Of a stretch of 57,641 nt of DNA, positions 29,849 to 41,480 are shown in pieces. The position numbers and the translations under genes were made by a program. Numbering within the stretch: the stretch's first letter is position 1; the number at the start of each line of letters is the position of its first letter. The DNA lies in assembly GCA_034638255.1 (NCBI GenBank), contig JAWPGT010000116.1, positions 1 to 57,641 of the forward strand. Reading direction: 5' to 3'. The notes beneath the pieces were generated by a model, which saw only the letters and a list, made by a program, of their open reading frames with translations, did no database searches and had not been told where the DNA came from. The DNA is from Coprinus comatus (Eukaryota > Basidiomycota > Agaricomycetes > Agaricales > Agaricaceae).

Positions 29849-32800
29849 TCAGAAAGGAATGGAGTCGAAGGCCGTGGAACAGATAAGTCGAGGTGCAGTG
29901 GGGTTCTTGCGATAGAACTCGGCAATCTTTTCGGGGGCGTGGACATCGGCTGCGAGTTCCCAAGAGTTCTCTTCCATGCTGAAGTCTTGCCACTTGATCA
30001 GAAATCTGAGTTTACCTCGTTGCACTTTACTGTCCAATATTTCTTCTACTTCCCATTCCTCTTCGTTGTCCACCAGTATTGGCATCGGTATTTTTGTCGG
30101 CTTCCAACCGGGGATTGGGTCTTCGGGAGCTGGAGTGAGTTTAACCACATTGAACACCGGGTGCAGGCGAGACAACCTTCAGGGAAGCTTGAGCCGATAT
30201 GCCCCAGGCCCAACCTTGCGGTCGACGGCGAAAGGACCTAACCATGTGTGCTCAAACTTCTTTGAGGGCCGACTCGTTGCGATGTCCGATGCGTCAAGGT
30301 AAACCATGTCACCCGTCTTGAGCTCGGGGGCAGGGGTCCGACGTCGATCGTAGTACTTCGCCATATCGTCCTTTGCCTTCACCAGTGCCGATTTTGCTTC
30401 TTCTAGTGCCGACTCCATCCGGGTTTTGAACTCATTGACCGTTTCGAGTCGGGAGGGGTGTTGTCGGGGTTCGAAGCCCATGCGAGGGTCGCGGCCGGTG
30501 TCTAACACAAAGGGCGATTGGTGGGTCGCAGCATGAATGTGATTGTTGTGTTGGAATTCGGCGAGTGGGAGAAGGTCATACCAATCATTCTGTCGCTGGT
30601 TAACAAAGACTCGGATATACTGGTCGAGTTCTTGGTTAACTCGTTCAGTTTGACCATCGGCTTGCGGGTGCCAAGCTGTAGTCGCAGCGACCTTGATGCC
30701 TAAGAGTCGGTACAACTCGTGGGTGAATTCCGACACAAACTGCGGGCCTCGGTTGGAGACAACATGTTGAGGTAGGCCGTGGAGCTTCCAGATGTTGTGG
30801 AGGAAGAGTTGGGCGACACCTTTGGCAGTGCAAGTCATGTGGGTTGGCAGGAAATGAACTCGTTTTGATACTGAATCAACAACTGTGAACACCGCGTCAT
30901 AACCGTTGGACTCTGGGAGTTCGACGACAAAGTCAATGCTGATAGTGTCCCAGCGGGCATCGGGGATGGGAAGTGGGTGAAGTTCGCCGACTGGTCGGTG
31001 TCGGTGGGGCTTTGTCCGTAAGCACAAGTCACAAGTAGAGGCATACTGACCGATGTAACGAGACATAGAAGGCCACCAGTAGTTCCGACCCACGAGTTCG
31101 AGGGTCTTCCAGCATCCTGCATGTCCGCCGACTTTGGAATCATGGTGTTGGGCCACGATGCGACGTCTAAGGTCAGGGATGTTAGGGACGTAGATTTTAC
31201 CTCGATGAAGTAGCAACCCATTATCCTCCGACCATTCAGAACTCTTAACTGATTTTGACTTTGACAACTTCAACTCCCGCGCTGCCTTCGCCACTGCCTC
31301 CTCTTGTTCACCATCCCGATTACCACGTCTGATCTCTCGCAACACATCCTGCTCTTCTCCAACCAAAACAACACCTTCAAGGGCTCGAACAGCGAATAGC
31401 GATGGAGGGAGGAGGGTGAGGTTGTCATTATCGTCCTTGCCAGTTCCGTGGTCGGCCCGTCGGGAGAGTGCGTCGGGTTTGCCCATGGATCAGCCTGGTC
31501 GGTGATGAAGTGAGAAGTTGAACCGGGACAGGTAGAGGGACCAGCGGGCTTGTCGGCGGTTGAGTTTCTTCGCAGTCATGAAGTACTTGAGGTTCTTGTG
31601 GTCCGTCCAGATTTCTACCTTGTGTTCACTGCCCTCCAGGAAGTGCCTCCACTCTTCGAGTGATTGGATGATAGCCAACATCTCTTTGTCATGGATCTCA
31701 TAATTGCGTTCGACTGGTGACAGCGATTTTGAGTAGAATGCGATGGGGTGCCACTTGTTGTCTTCTGATGCAAGCTGCGACAAGACAGCTCCAGTTGCAA
31801 AGTCAGAGCTGTCGGCCTCTACTCGGTAAGGTGCAGTGTCGTCGGGAGAAGATAAGATCGGTGCCGATGTAATGGCTGTCCTCAGAGCATCAAAGGCTTC
31901 CTGCTGTTCAGTACCCCAGTTCCAAGGTGTACTGGACTTGGTTAGATCGAAGAGCGGCCGACCGATGTGTGAAAAATCCCAAATAAAACGTCGTCGGTAG
32001 AAATTGGGCAAACCCAAGGAAAGACTGAACTTCCGTCTTGTTTTTCGGAATCGGCCAGTCACGAACTCCTGCTACCTTCACTGGATCCATCTCTACACAG
32101 TTCTCCGAAATGATCAGCCCCAAGTATTCTATCTTCTGCTTCTCAAACTCGCATTTTTTGGGTCGGAGGTACAGCTTGTGTTCCTTGAGTACCTCCATCA
32201 CACATCGGATCGCCTTCTGATGTTCCTCCAGGGTTTTCGAAAAGATCAGGATGTCATCGAGGTAGACGATAACAATTCCTTCCATAATGAGGTCATGGAA
32301 GATGTCGTTCATCACTGTCTGGAAGGTCGCTGGGCTGTTAGTCATGCCGAAAAACATCACCAGAGGTTCGAAGAGCCCCCGATTCGTTCGGAAAGCGGCC
32401 TTCCACTCGTCGCCAGGCTTGATACGGATGTTGTTGAAGCCCCATCGGATGTCAAGTTTGGTGAAGTATTTTGCGCCCTGCAGTTTCGAAACGATTTCGG
32501 AGATGAGTGGGATGGGGTACTTGTTCTTCACTGTGATAGCGTTGAGGTTCCGATAGTCTTGTACCAACCGAAGCGAACCGTCCTTCTTTTTAATGAAAAA
32601 AACGGGGGCTGCCATCGGCGACTTTGAGGGGCGAATCCTTCCCGAAGCAAGGTTCTCTTGGAGGAACTCGTCAAGTGCGGCTTGTTCTTTCGGTGAAATC
32701 AGGTAGACTTTGGTGGTTTTGGCAGTTTCACCAGGGACGAGTTCAACAGCGTGATCCCAAGGCCGATTTTCGGGGAGCTCTTGGAAAGCAGCCTCAGAGA

Positions 32801-33483
32801 AAACAGTTTCGAAGTCGTGTAGGTAGTTGGGAATATGAGCCTTGAAGCCGAGGTTGGCAGTTGCAGTATTCTTCCAATGCGCTTCAGCAAGTTGTTGCGA
32901 TAGAGTACCAGTTGCTGAAATCTGTTCCGACACCGAAAGAACCGATGAGTGAGGGATGGCAGCAAAAATCCGATCTCCTTCCTCCAATTCTGACCAACTA
33001 ACTCCTTCTTCCGACTCTTCATCCTCTTCTTCATTCACCTCTTCCACAAGCAATGGAAAGGGTCCTGAAGTGCAGACCCTTAGCACTTTCTCCTGGAACT
33101 TCTTCTCTTCCTTGTATTCCTGTCGGCAACCTTCACAAGTCCTCGGACACCTCGACATTTTGACTTCCTTTGTTACCCAATCGACTTCGGGGTTGTGTGC
33201 GCGGAGCCAAGTATAGCCAAGTATAACAGACTCCTTTCCGAGGCCGGTGACAGCGAAGACTGCACGTTCGGAATGATTCTTGTATCGGAGAACCATATCG
33301 ACCACTTCGGCGATTTCTCCAGCTTCGTTCGGGGTGCCGTCAACATTGAAGACAGGGATTGGGTGTGATAGACGGCGGGTGGTGAGCTTATGTTGACGAG
33401 CGAAGTCCCAATCGATGAAGATACCAGTGGCACCAGAGTCTACGAGTGCTTCTGATGAAAATCTGACTCCAGTGTCGGTGGTT
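29849..33483 (-). pseudogene. Element F Pol remnant
   Basis: Order on the minus strand: protease LVDSGATGIFIDWDF near 33430, reverse transcriptase LRLVQDYRNLN and IVYLDDILIFS, RNase H VEADSSDFATGA, integrase with HHCC (CDLCLRTK) and DDE (SIDFVVELP, SNRGPQFV, GQTERVNQ), and a chromodomain EEWEVEEILDSK. Breaks: a frameshift in the sequence for the FANFYRRF motif near 32000-32062, and TGA codons at 31489-31487 and 30178-30176. The stops look like CGA-to-TGA changes. It is not functional as read. Confidence 0.85.
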
Positions 33484-33704
33484 TCAAGGTCGATCGGCAG
33501 TTTTCAGGGCGTTGGCGGGGGGCGGTGGATGAAATGACATACGGGTCGGGAGGTAATGACGTTCCCAGTGAGGTCGGCGGGGTTTGGACACGGCTATAGG
33601 TTTGGGTGTAGGTGGGGAAATAGTAGTTTCGTTTATTTCTTCTACGGGTAGTACAGCAAACCTATTAACACTAGACAATCGGGGCGTGGCCTCCACCGAT
33701 TGAG

Positions 33705-34874
33705 TTACCGAAAATCCTGCGTATCTGTTTCCACCAACCCTTCCGACTGTCTTCCGACATTGGCAACATCTTTCTCTGCCAACAGGTTCATCAGCAACTC
33801 ATCCTTCTCTTCCAACGTCATAAGCCGGACATCAAAGCGTCGGGGGCACTCTGCCTTGATGTGTCCAGGCTGCTTACATCGATAGCAGGTGGAAGGGGTC
33901 AGGTTACGAAGTTTGGACGCGTCAATGTCCATCGGAGTCGGGTTCCCAGGCATCGGCATTACATGGGCGAATGTCGGTAGGGGAATCAGGGGAGCTGGAT
34001 GGGGTGGGGGTTTTGGGAAGGAGTGAAAAACAGGTCTGGGAGCTGGCGGTGGTACCGGGCGATGATTTGCCTTGAATGCAACATTGGCAAGTCAGGAAGC
34101 TTCGAAGTGGGTGGCTGCGTGATACCAGCCGTCGGGATCGGAGTCGGAGGGTCGGCCCAGTGTCATAGTGGCAATGGAGTCGGCCAAGTTGGTGCGAAGA
34201 CCTCGACGAAACTTGACGACAGTGACCTTCCGGTCGGTGTACCCGGATGCTGAAATGAGTGCTTTGAAGGTGTCCAGGTAATCCTCCAATGTCCGATCCT
34301 TCTGGAAGTAAGTATCTCCTTCCAATGTGATAACCGCTTCCGACTCAGTGTCAATTGGCAAGAAGCGAGCCTTGAACTGGGTTTTGAAGTCCTCCCAATC
34401 CTCAAAAGGCAAGTTTCCGACTTGTGATTCCAGCCTAAATATCTCTTCCGTCCATGCGGCAGCCCGACCGCTCCTCATGTAAGACATGGCCCAGAGCATC
34501 TTTTCTTCGTCTGACTGGAATTCACCCGAAAGTTGGATGTACAGGTTGCAGGCATTGAGGAAGGCCTGGCCTGTCTTGCGGTCACCATCGTAATCGGGTG
34601 GCGTAGTGACTCGTCCTCGGAATGTCCGTGGATGTTCGGGGGGAGATGGAGGAACTGGTGTCGCGGGGGCAGCAGGTGAAGGGGTGGTCTGAGAGGCCGA
34701 AACGAGTGTGGAGAGTTGGGTGGTGATGGTGGCAAGTACATTGGCAGTGGTGGCAGAAGTGGATTCGGTAGCTTCTACTCGCTGCCGTAGAGCATCAAGC
34801 GATGCCCGAAGCTCGTGGAATGTGCCTTCAACGATTTCATTCCAAGTCGGCTGGGGCGGTGCTGGATCGGTCAT
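33705..34874 (-). pseudogene. Element F Gag remnant
   Basis: It starts MTDPAPPQPTWNEIV at 34874. The Ty3-type capsid region includes PDYDGDRKTGQAFLNACNLY and FEDWEDFKTQFKARF. A TGA at 34094-34092 interrupts it after HFEAS. The frame then continues through a proline-rich stretch to the CCHC knuckle CYRCKQPGHIKAEC and a stop after DTQDFR. One nonsense change (probably CGA to TGA) is the only break before the knuckle. Confidence 0.83.
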
Positions 34875-34981
34875 GGTTTAGCGAGTGAGGGATAGAGGGG
34901 TGCGTCGGTGGGAAGTCTTCTGTTGTGGCAAACAGGGCTCTTCTGTCCAGTGATGCTGGCCTCTTGAAGAACTCTTTCTTC

Positions 34982-35346
34982 TGTTAGGGCGACTCATGTC
35001 GGCGACGAACGGCCCGACAACTAGCGAGGAATCCAAAGTTATATTTGATCGGAAACATATTACAGAGCAGATACAACATACCTAGTGAGGAATCCAAAGA
35101 GAAAGAGTTGGGGATTCACTCGCACAGGCTACACACAATATATACTACTATACAAACAGAGACGCCAGCTATTGTCCAGAGGGATGTCGTAACATGGACA
35201 ATGGGAACAATGGGGGACGAGTCACATGAGGGGGCAAGTCGTGAAAGCGCGGAGTCGGGAGGTGTTCCGATGGAAGTCGGAACATCAGAGGATTGGTCGG
35301 TAGTCGGTGTGTCAGTGTAAGGGTCGGTGAGGAAGGTCCCCTTACA
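34982..35346 (-). repeat. 5' LTR of element F
   Basis: A 365-bp LTR bounded, in plus reading, by TGTTAGGGCGAC and CCCCTTACA. It carries several CpG-type transitions relative to the 3' copy (for example CACG/CATG near its start). Confidence 0.88.
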
Positions 35347-38300
35347 TTACTCGAGTACAAGCCAAAGTAATAGGCCTCGGAAAACCACGAATCATCTTAG
35401 GATTCCCATGGTTAGAAGAACATAATCCGGATATTAATTGGAAGGAAAAGACCCTTCACTGGAGAGAAGAAGACAAGAATAAAACCCGCTATGAAAACCT
35501 TATTCAAACTATCTCTGAAAATCAAGTACAGATTAACCAGGTACTCTTAGACGAAGAAGATTCAGTGGAAATTAATGTCAAAACCTCCCACTCCCACACT
35601 ATTGCTCAACAACATGGAGAAAAGAAGGATGACAATCCCTATTGAGTAGTCCCACCCGAATTCCATCCCTATCTCAAAATCTTCGACAAAAAAGCATCTG
35701 AATGATTCCCCTCCAAAAGACCCTGGGATCACAAAATTGAGACGAAGAATACCTTCAAACCCATCTCAATGAAACCCTATCGACTCTCCCCTATTGAAGA
35801 AGAAGAACTTAACAAATTTCTTGATGAAAACCTCGAAAAAGGCTACATTCGACCTTCTGAATCACCAATGGCCTCACCATTCTTTTTTGTCGCCAAGAAA
35901 GATGGAAAATTAAGACCATGTCAAGATTACCGATATCTAAATGAACATACAATCAAAAATGCCTATCCGATCCCCCTCATTTCATCCATTCTCGACAAAC
36001 TCAAAGGCTCAAAATGGTTTACAAAACTTGATGTATGCCTTGGATATAACAATATCCGCATCCGAAATGGAGACCAGTGGAAAGCAGCCTTCAAAACCCA
36101 TAGAGGATTATTTGAACCAACCGTCATGTTCTTTGGCATGTGTAACTCCCCTGCTACCTTTCAAGCAATGATGGATGCATTGTTCCGCAAACTCATTGAC
36201 AAAGGAGGAGTTATAGTCTATATGGACGACATCCTTATTCATGCAAAAACCAAAGAAGAACTACGACGACTTACCAAAGAAGTTCTAAAGATCCTCCTTG
36301 ACAATGATCTATTCCTCAAAACTGAAAAATGCGAATTTGAAAAGCAACAACTTGAATACCTAGGAGTAGTCATCACTCCAGATCAAGTCTCTATGGACCC
36401 AGCCAAACTCAAAGGAATTGAGCAATGGCCTGTCCCCAAATCCATCCGAGATGTTCGAAAGTTTATTGGATTCTGCAATTTCTACAGGAAATTCATTCAT
36501 CAATACTCCACTCTTGCTGCCCCACTCAACGCGTTAACATCAAAAACTAAAACATTTGAATGGACCCCAACCTGTCAAAAAGCATTTGAAGATCTCAAAA
36601 GCCGATTTCTTAAAGAACCCATCCTTATGGTCGCTGATCAAACTAAACCCTTCGAAATCGAATGCGACGCTTCCGCCTTTGCTACCGGAGCTGTCCTCCT
36701 TCAAAGAGACACAAATGGAGTTAAACACCCTGTAGCTTATCACAGCAAAACACTCTCACAACCTGAATGAAATTATCACTGTTCAGAACAAGAATTCCTT
36801 GCCATAATCCATGCTCTAAAAGAATGGAGATATTACATTGAAGGTTCCCCCACCAAGACAATCATTTGGTCTGATCACAAAAACCTAAAACGATGGAGAA
36901 AACCCGAAGACTTAAACTGTCGACAAGCACGATGGACCGCTTATCTACAACGATTCAATATCGAAATACGTCATATCCCTGGGAAGAAAAACGGACCCGC
37001 AGATTCATTATCCCGCCGCCCGGATCATGCCCCAACCCTCCACGACAATCACGCCGTTGTTGCCATGCCAACCTCATTATTTACTAATAAAAACTCCAAC
37101 AAAATTGGATCAGAAACATCCTGAAATGAAAATCCCGATGAAACCAGATCAAAACCATCCCAAAAAGGGAATCCCACTAAAAGCTTAAAAGCTAAACTAC
37201 CTAACGCCACCTCCTATTCAACGCCACTCCCAAAATTAAAAGAAGCCACTATATCTATCAATATCATAGATGAAGCTCTTATGAAACAAATCAAAGAAGA
37301 AACCCTGAAACAGAAGACATCCATCAATCAACCACCTTACGATACTGATGATGATGGAACCCCCTGGTTCAACGGAAAAGTCGTTATCCCCGACGATATC
37401 ACTATCCGCCAAACTCTACTCAACCGAGTACATGATCACATTACAGCTGGACACCCTGGCATTAACGAAACTGCTCACAAACTGGCTCAATATTGTTATT
37501 GGCCAGGAATGAAGACATTCGTCAAAAACTACGTTAAAGGATGTGGAACATGCCAACAATACAAAATTAACCGTCACCCCATCAAAGCCCCCCTCCAACC
37601 CATAAAAGGACCAGCTTCTACAAGACCATTCTCGTAGATCAGCATGGATCTTATCACCGATCTTCCACCGGATGGACCCTATGACTCAATATTGTCCATA
37701 GTGGACCATGGACTTACGAAGGGGATAATCATAGTCCCAACATCAAAAACGGTAACCGCTGATGAAATAGCAGAAATTCTGATCGAACGACTATTTTCAA
37801 GATATGGAACCCCCGAAAAGGTCATCTCTGATCGCAGATCACAATTCATCGCCAAATCAATGCAACAATTCTATCAAAAACTCAACATCACCCCTTCCTA
37901 CTCAACTGCTTATCACCCCCAATCAGATGGATCAACAGAACACTTTAATCAAGAAATTGAACTATTCTTAGCTATCTATTGTTCATCAAACCCGAATTCT
38001 TGGGCCAGATCACTCCCAATCCTCGAATTCAATCACAACTCTCAAACGCATGCAGGAAGAGATCACACCCCCTTCGAACTGATGTATGGTTTCACTCCTA
38101 AAATATTCCCAACATCAGAAGAACCATCAAATATCCCTGCTCTCAACAATCGTTTCGAATATTTGGAACAATCACGAAATCAAGCCCAAATGGCACATGA
38201 GCGAATGCGTCAAGTTATGGCTAGCAGAGCCAACCGACCGCTCCAAGCGCTCCAAGTTGGACAGAAAGTCTGGCTAGACAACCGCAATCTTCCACTTCAA

Positions 38301-38683
38301 TACAAATCTGGTAAAATGGCACAAAGACGAGAAGGACCATTCCCCATAACAAGGAAGACAGGACCCGTCACCTATGAGCTAAAATTACCCAAAACATGGA
38401 GAATTCACAACAAGTTTCACGTACAACTGTTACAACCCCTCGAGGAGAACGACGTATATGGAAAAATATATGCAGCACCTCCTCCGGATCTAGTCAATGG
38501 AGAAGAAGAATATGAAATAGTAGAGCAATTCTGAAACACAAAGGGAACCCTGGACGACGAAAATACCTAGTCAGATGGAAAGGATATTCCCCAACTGAAG
38601 ACTCATGGCAGGATGAAACTGATTTGGAAAATGCTGGTGAAACACTAACAGAATATAAGAGACAACATAAATTATGCAACTAA
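35347..38683 (+). pseudogene. Element G Pol remnant with transition-type nonsense codons
   Basis: It runs from VIGLGKPRIILGFPWLEEHNPDI (end of protease) through RT (LRPCQDYRYLN, VYMDDILIHA), RNase H (IECDASAFATGA), integrase (HPGINETAHKLAQ, CGTCQQYK, SMDLITDLP, SDRRSQFIA) and chromodomain (KYLVRWKGYSPTEDSW). Stops within otherwise well-kept frame lie at 35643, 35703, 36769 and 37122 (TGA where tryptophan is expected) and 37635 (TAG where glutamine is expected). A small frame break lies near 38525 at the start of the chromodomain. The integrase also has DRR where DRG is usual. Confidence 0.85.
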
Positions 38684-38692
38684 TCACCCATC

Positions 38693-40079
38693 ATGTCTCA
38701 ACCCACCACTCCCACTATTACCCCAATCCAAACCACCACCTCTTCCCCATCCACTCTTCAATTACCATCCGCTGTTTCTCCCAATGGCAACAATTCCATA
38801 CCTTCTGCCAACCCACAGACTCCCGATTTCATCGAGCTCAGGGCTCAGCCGCTCTCTCCCACAGCTTCCACCCCTGAATATACGATTCTACTCAAACCAT
38901 ACTTCTATTTCCTCGAATCCATTCATCGAAAGCCTTATGAACTCGGCTTCTTACTTCACGAAATTCGGCAAGCAATGGATGATTTCCTTTCTCACCGAGC
39001 AAAAGAGGAGCTCTATTGGCAAGAAATCACCCAATTACATTGTACTTTACAAACGTTTGGTCTCCCTGAACCTTACAACCAAGTCTATCAACGCATCATC
39101 AATTCCTTGGACGAGAGAAGAAATACACTTCCTTTGCTCCTCAGCCCTGACTCTAGACCACGACATGAAAGCGTTAGGCTCTATGGACTTAATACCACGG
39201 AAACCCAGTCGACCTGCTCAATCGAGTAACATACACCACAATCAGCTTCACTCAATTCCAGGACTGGTCCTGGGCCCTCAGCTTCCGAGAAACGGATTTC
39301 CTATTAACAGCTCTGACCAGCGAAATATTTCCACACAACATCTCCAACAACAATCGCTGCCTAGACCAAGACCCACACTTCAAAGGTGCATTGCATGTGG
39401 TCGATCTGACCATCACCTACCTCAATGCGAAAAGTACTCGTGCCTCTACTGTGGAGCAAACGCCCCTGGACATCTGTCAAACACTGCCCCTGTAATCCCT
39501 ATCGTGGAGCCCCAACCAAAGCAGTGCCCACCCACCTTCTTGAACGACACTACCAGCGAAACCCCTTCCTCAAACACCGCGGTCTCCCATGTCTCCATAG
39601 AGAACAATCATATCTCAGCCCCATCAACCCCAACAGGAACCAAGTCGGCCAACCCTCCAGCCCCGGGAACAGCTCACCTCCTCCAACAGATCTTTGTTTA
39701 CCCTCGTTACCAACACCGACACCTTCCACAATACCAACAACGGGTGTTAGATTTGTTGAACAACCGGAGATACGCCGCAGTCGATCCATCGGGCCAACCA
39801 CGACTCTACCTGGATCGAGTCATCCAAGATATCCTATCCGCCGCACCCGTACATTGCCACGCCCACCACGAGCATCTACGCCTCCAGGAGTCGACTACCG
39901 GGATTATGGAGAAGACTACAACCCCGTCGCAGATGCTAACATTACGGGATCCCCACTCCGAGATTAAAGAAAATGAGGACATTTCGCATAAAGAGGAGGA
40001 TAATGTTATGATCGTCAGTTCATCACCGGACTATTTTGATCAAGTTCCAGAAATACCCATTGAATCTATTTCTAACTAA
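38693..40079 (+). pseudogene. Extra ORF downstream of element G Pol, CCHC zinc knuckle, extends into the LTR
   Basis: It starts 9 bp after the Pol stop with MSQPTTPTITPIQ. A helical segment follows (FLESIHRKPYELGFLLHEIRQ), and the frame changes between about 39140 and 39230. The second frame carries CIACGRSDHHLPQC, a CCHC knuckle, followed by another C-x2-C pair (CLYCGANAPGH), a low-complexity region, a helical stretch (YQQRVLDLLNNRRYAAVDPS) and a C-terminus ending at 40079, some 75 bp inside the 3' LTR. I do not recognise the family. Position is that of an envelope gene, but there is no signal peptide or membrane segment; a nucleic-acid-binding or Gag-like accessory role is inferred from the knuckle. 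Confidence 0.65.
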
Positions 40080-40474
40080 ACTATCTTTGATACACGCTAA
40101 TTACTCAGCCAAAGCTATAATTAGTATATAGTTATCTTTAGCATACTTATTTTCTCTTTTCTACTTTTACTCTCGTTTTATCCCTTTGCCTCTTACGAGT
40201 TTCATAGTCGTTACATGTTTTATACTTGATACAAGTCTCAGTAGGAGAAGGGCGTACTTACATGTTTCATCCCTCGTTTCACTTATTTCCGATTACTCGT
40301 AGACAGTATAAATAGTCGTTTGTATTAGCCCTTGAAGTCTCAAGCTTCAAGTTGGTTAACTTCTAATCTACTCGTTCTACGACCTCTGCCTGAACACCAG
40401 ACAGTAGTTTAACTTGTAGAGATTGAACGCCTGTCTCAAGCGACTTAGTGTCCAAGAGATCTAGGATCATAACA
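40004..40474 (+). repeat. 3' LTR of element G
   Basis: 471 bp from TGTTATGATCG to GGATCATAACA. It is the direct counterpart of the solo LTR at 11108-11578. It includes a TATAAATAG promoter-like motif near 40308. DUF6589 coding sequence starts right after it. Confidence 0.92.
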
Positions 40475-41480
40475 CTTCATCAGTGTGGTATTGGAGAAAA
40501 AAGTGATCCGGGTTTTGATTCTTCGAAGTGTGTCAACCTTGATGACCATGTCCTCTTTGTTCATGGTGATCTTTTGACCAAGGAGCGGTTAGAGTCAGCA
40601 CGTAAAACAAGAAGGATAGAAGACACACCCAAGAACCGGTTACAGTTTGTGATTTTCGAACCTGGACTATTCCATATGGAGATGGCATGTGTGGATGCCT
40701 TGTGGAAAGTTTGGGTACAACCGTCACAGGCTCGAAAGGATCCTTGCAGCATGTTCCACAATGCTGCAACGTTACGCCCTAATGAGACTGGAAAGTTTGG
40801 GACAAAACCTGGATATCGTCGGGTGCACCAGGTTATACACCATGAGTTGGCAGCATCTATTTTAGATTGTTGGAGGTTAGAAGCTACGAAATTCAATCCT
40901 GAGTGGTGCTCACTAGAAGAGATGGCCAAAGCGAGTCCTGATTGGGAGAATGTCATTATGGAGATTTCATATAGGATAGTCGAGACATACGTGGCAACCG
41001 CAGACGGGATCGAAGAGCAACGATACAACATTGACATGGTGGATCGTGATACACTGTTCGAAAATCAAAGTCTACGGAATCGAGATGAACTGCTTTATGT
41101 TGAATTAGTACATGCTATCCGGACTGGAGATATCGGAAGAGTTGAGGCCACATTCTTACCTTGGATTTCTTGAACATCGAACCATTCGTCATACCAGTCC
41201 AGATATGACCAAAACTTTATTGAAGCTTGATCATGAATTCCGAGTGCATACACCACATAAATTCACTCCAGGAAGATGTAGCAATTACATAGCACCAGAC
41301 CACATAGTAGAGGGAATGGACAGTATATTAACACAGGGTGCAGTGGCAATCGAAGATGCAGGTAATGGCAAAGATGGGGTTGAAGAGGTAGGGGAAGATG
41401 AAGTGAATAATGGACCCTATGTAGTACCCCATAACGAATTAGAATATGAGATCGAGGCTGGGGATTTAGATGTAGTTTAG
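40475..41480 (+). pseudogene. DUF6589 protein, truncated by element G
   Basis: From the LTR boundary the frame reads HGDLLTKERLESARKTRRIEDTP, RLQFVIFEPGLFHMEMACVDALW, LRPNETGKFGTKPGYRRVHQVI and DCWRLEATKF, which match the DUF6589 family found in many copies in agaricomycete genomes. The N-terminal part is missing. After GDIGRVEATFLPWIS a stop occurs at 41173; an overlapping frame (LGFLEHRTIRHTSPDMTKTLL to 41480) may carry the C-terminal part after a frame change. Its end overlaps the end of the RecQ gene by about 15 bp, tail to tail. The function of the family is unknown to me. Confidence 0.75.

Larger units (their letters stand above)
29431..35346 (-). mobile_element. Ty3 (chromovirus) element F, decayed, both LTRs present
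   Basis: A minus-strand Ty3 element with LTRs at 29431-29792 and 34982-35346 that differ at about ten positions, most of them C/T or G/A. A polypurine tract (GAAGGGGGGGTAGA on the minus strand) precedes the 3' LTR. No target-site duplication is visible: the left edge abuts element E and the right edge abuts element G in mid-protease. Confidence 0.87.
35347..40474 (+). mobile_element. Ty3 (chromovirus) element G, 5' truncated, with an extra 3' ORF
   Basis: An old plus-strand Ty3 element that starts abruptly in the protease at 35347, beside element F. It continues through RT, RNase H, integrase and chromodomain to 38683, then an extra zinc-knuckle ORF, then a 471-bp LTR. The 5' LTR, Gag and the start of protease are missing. 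A second copy of its LTR stands alone at 11108-11578. Confidence 0.87.

Noticed and set aside
38693..40079. Envelope gene (endogenous retrovirus) in element G
   Set aside because: There is no signal peptide, no membrane segment and no glycoprotein-like cysteine pattern; a zinc knuckle is present instead.
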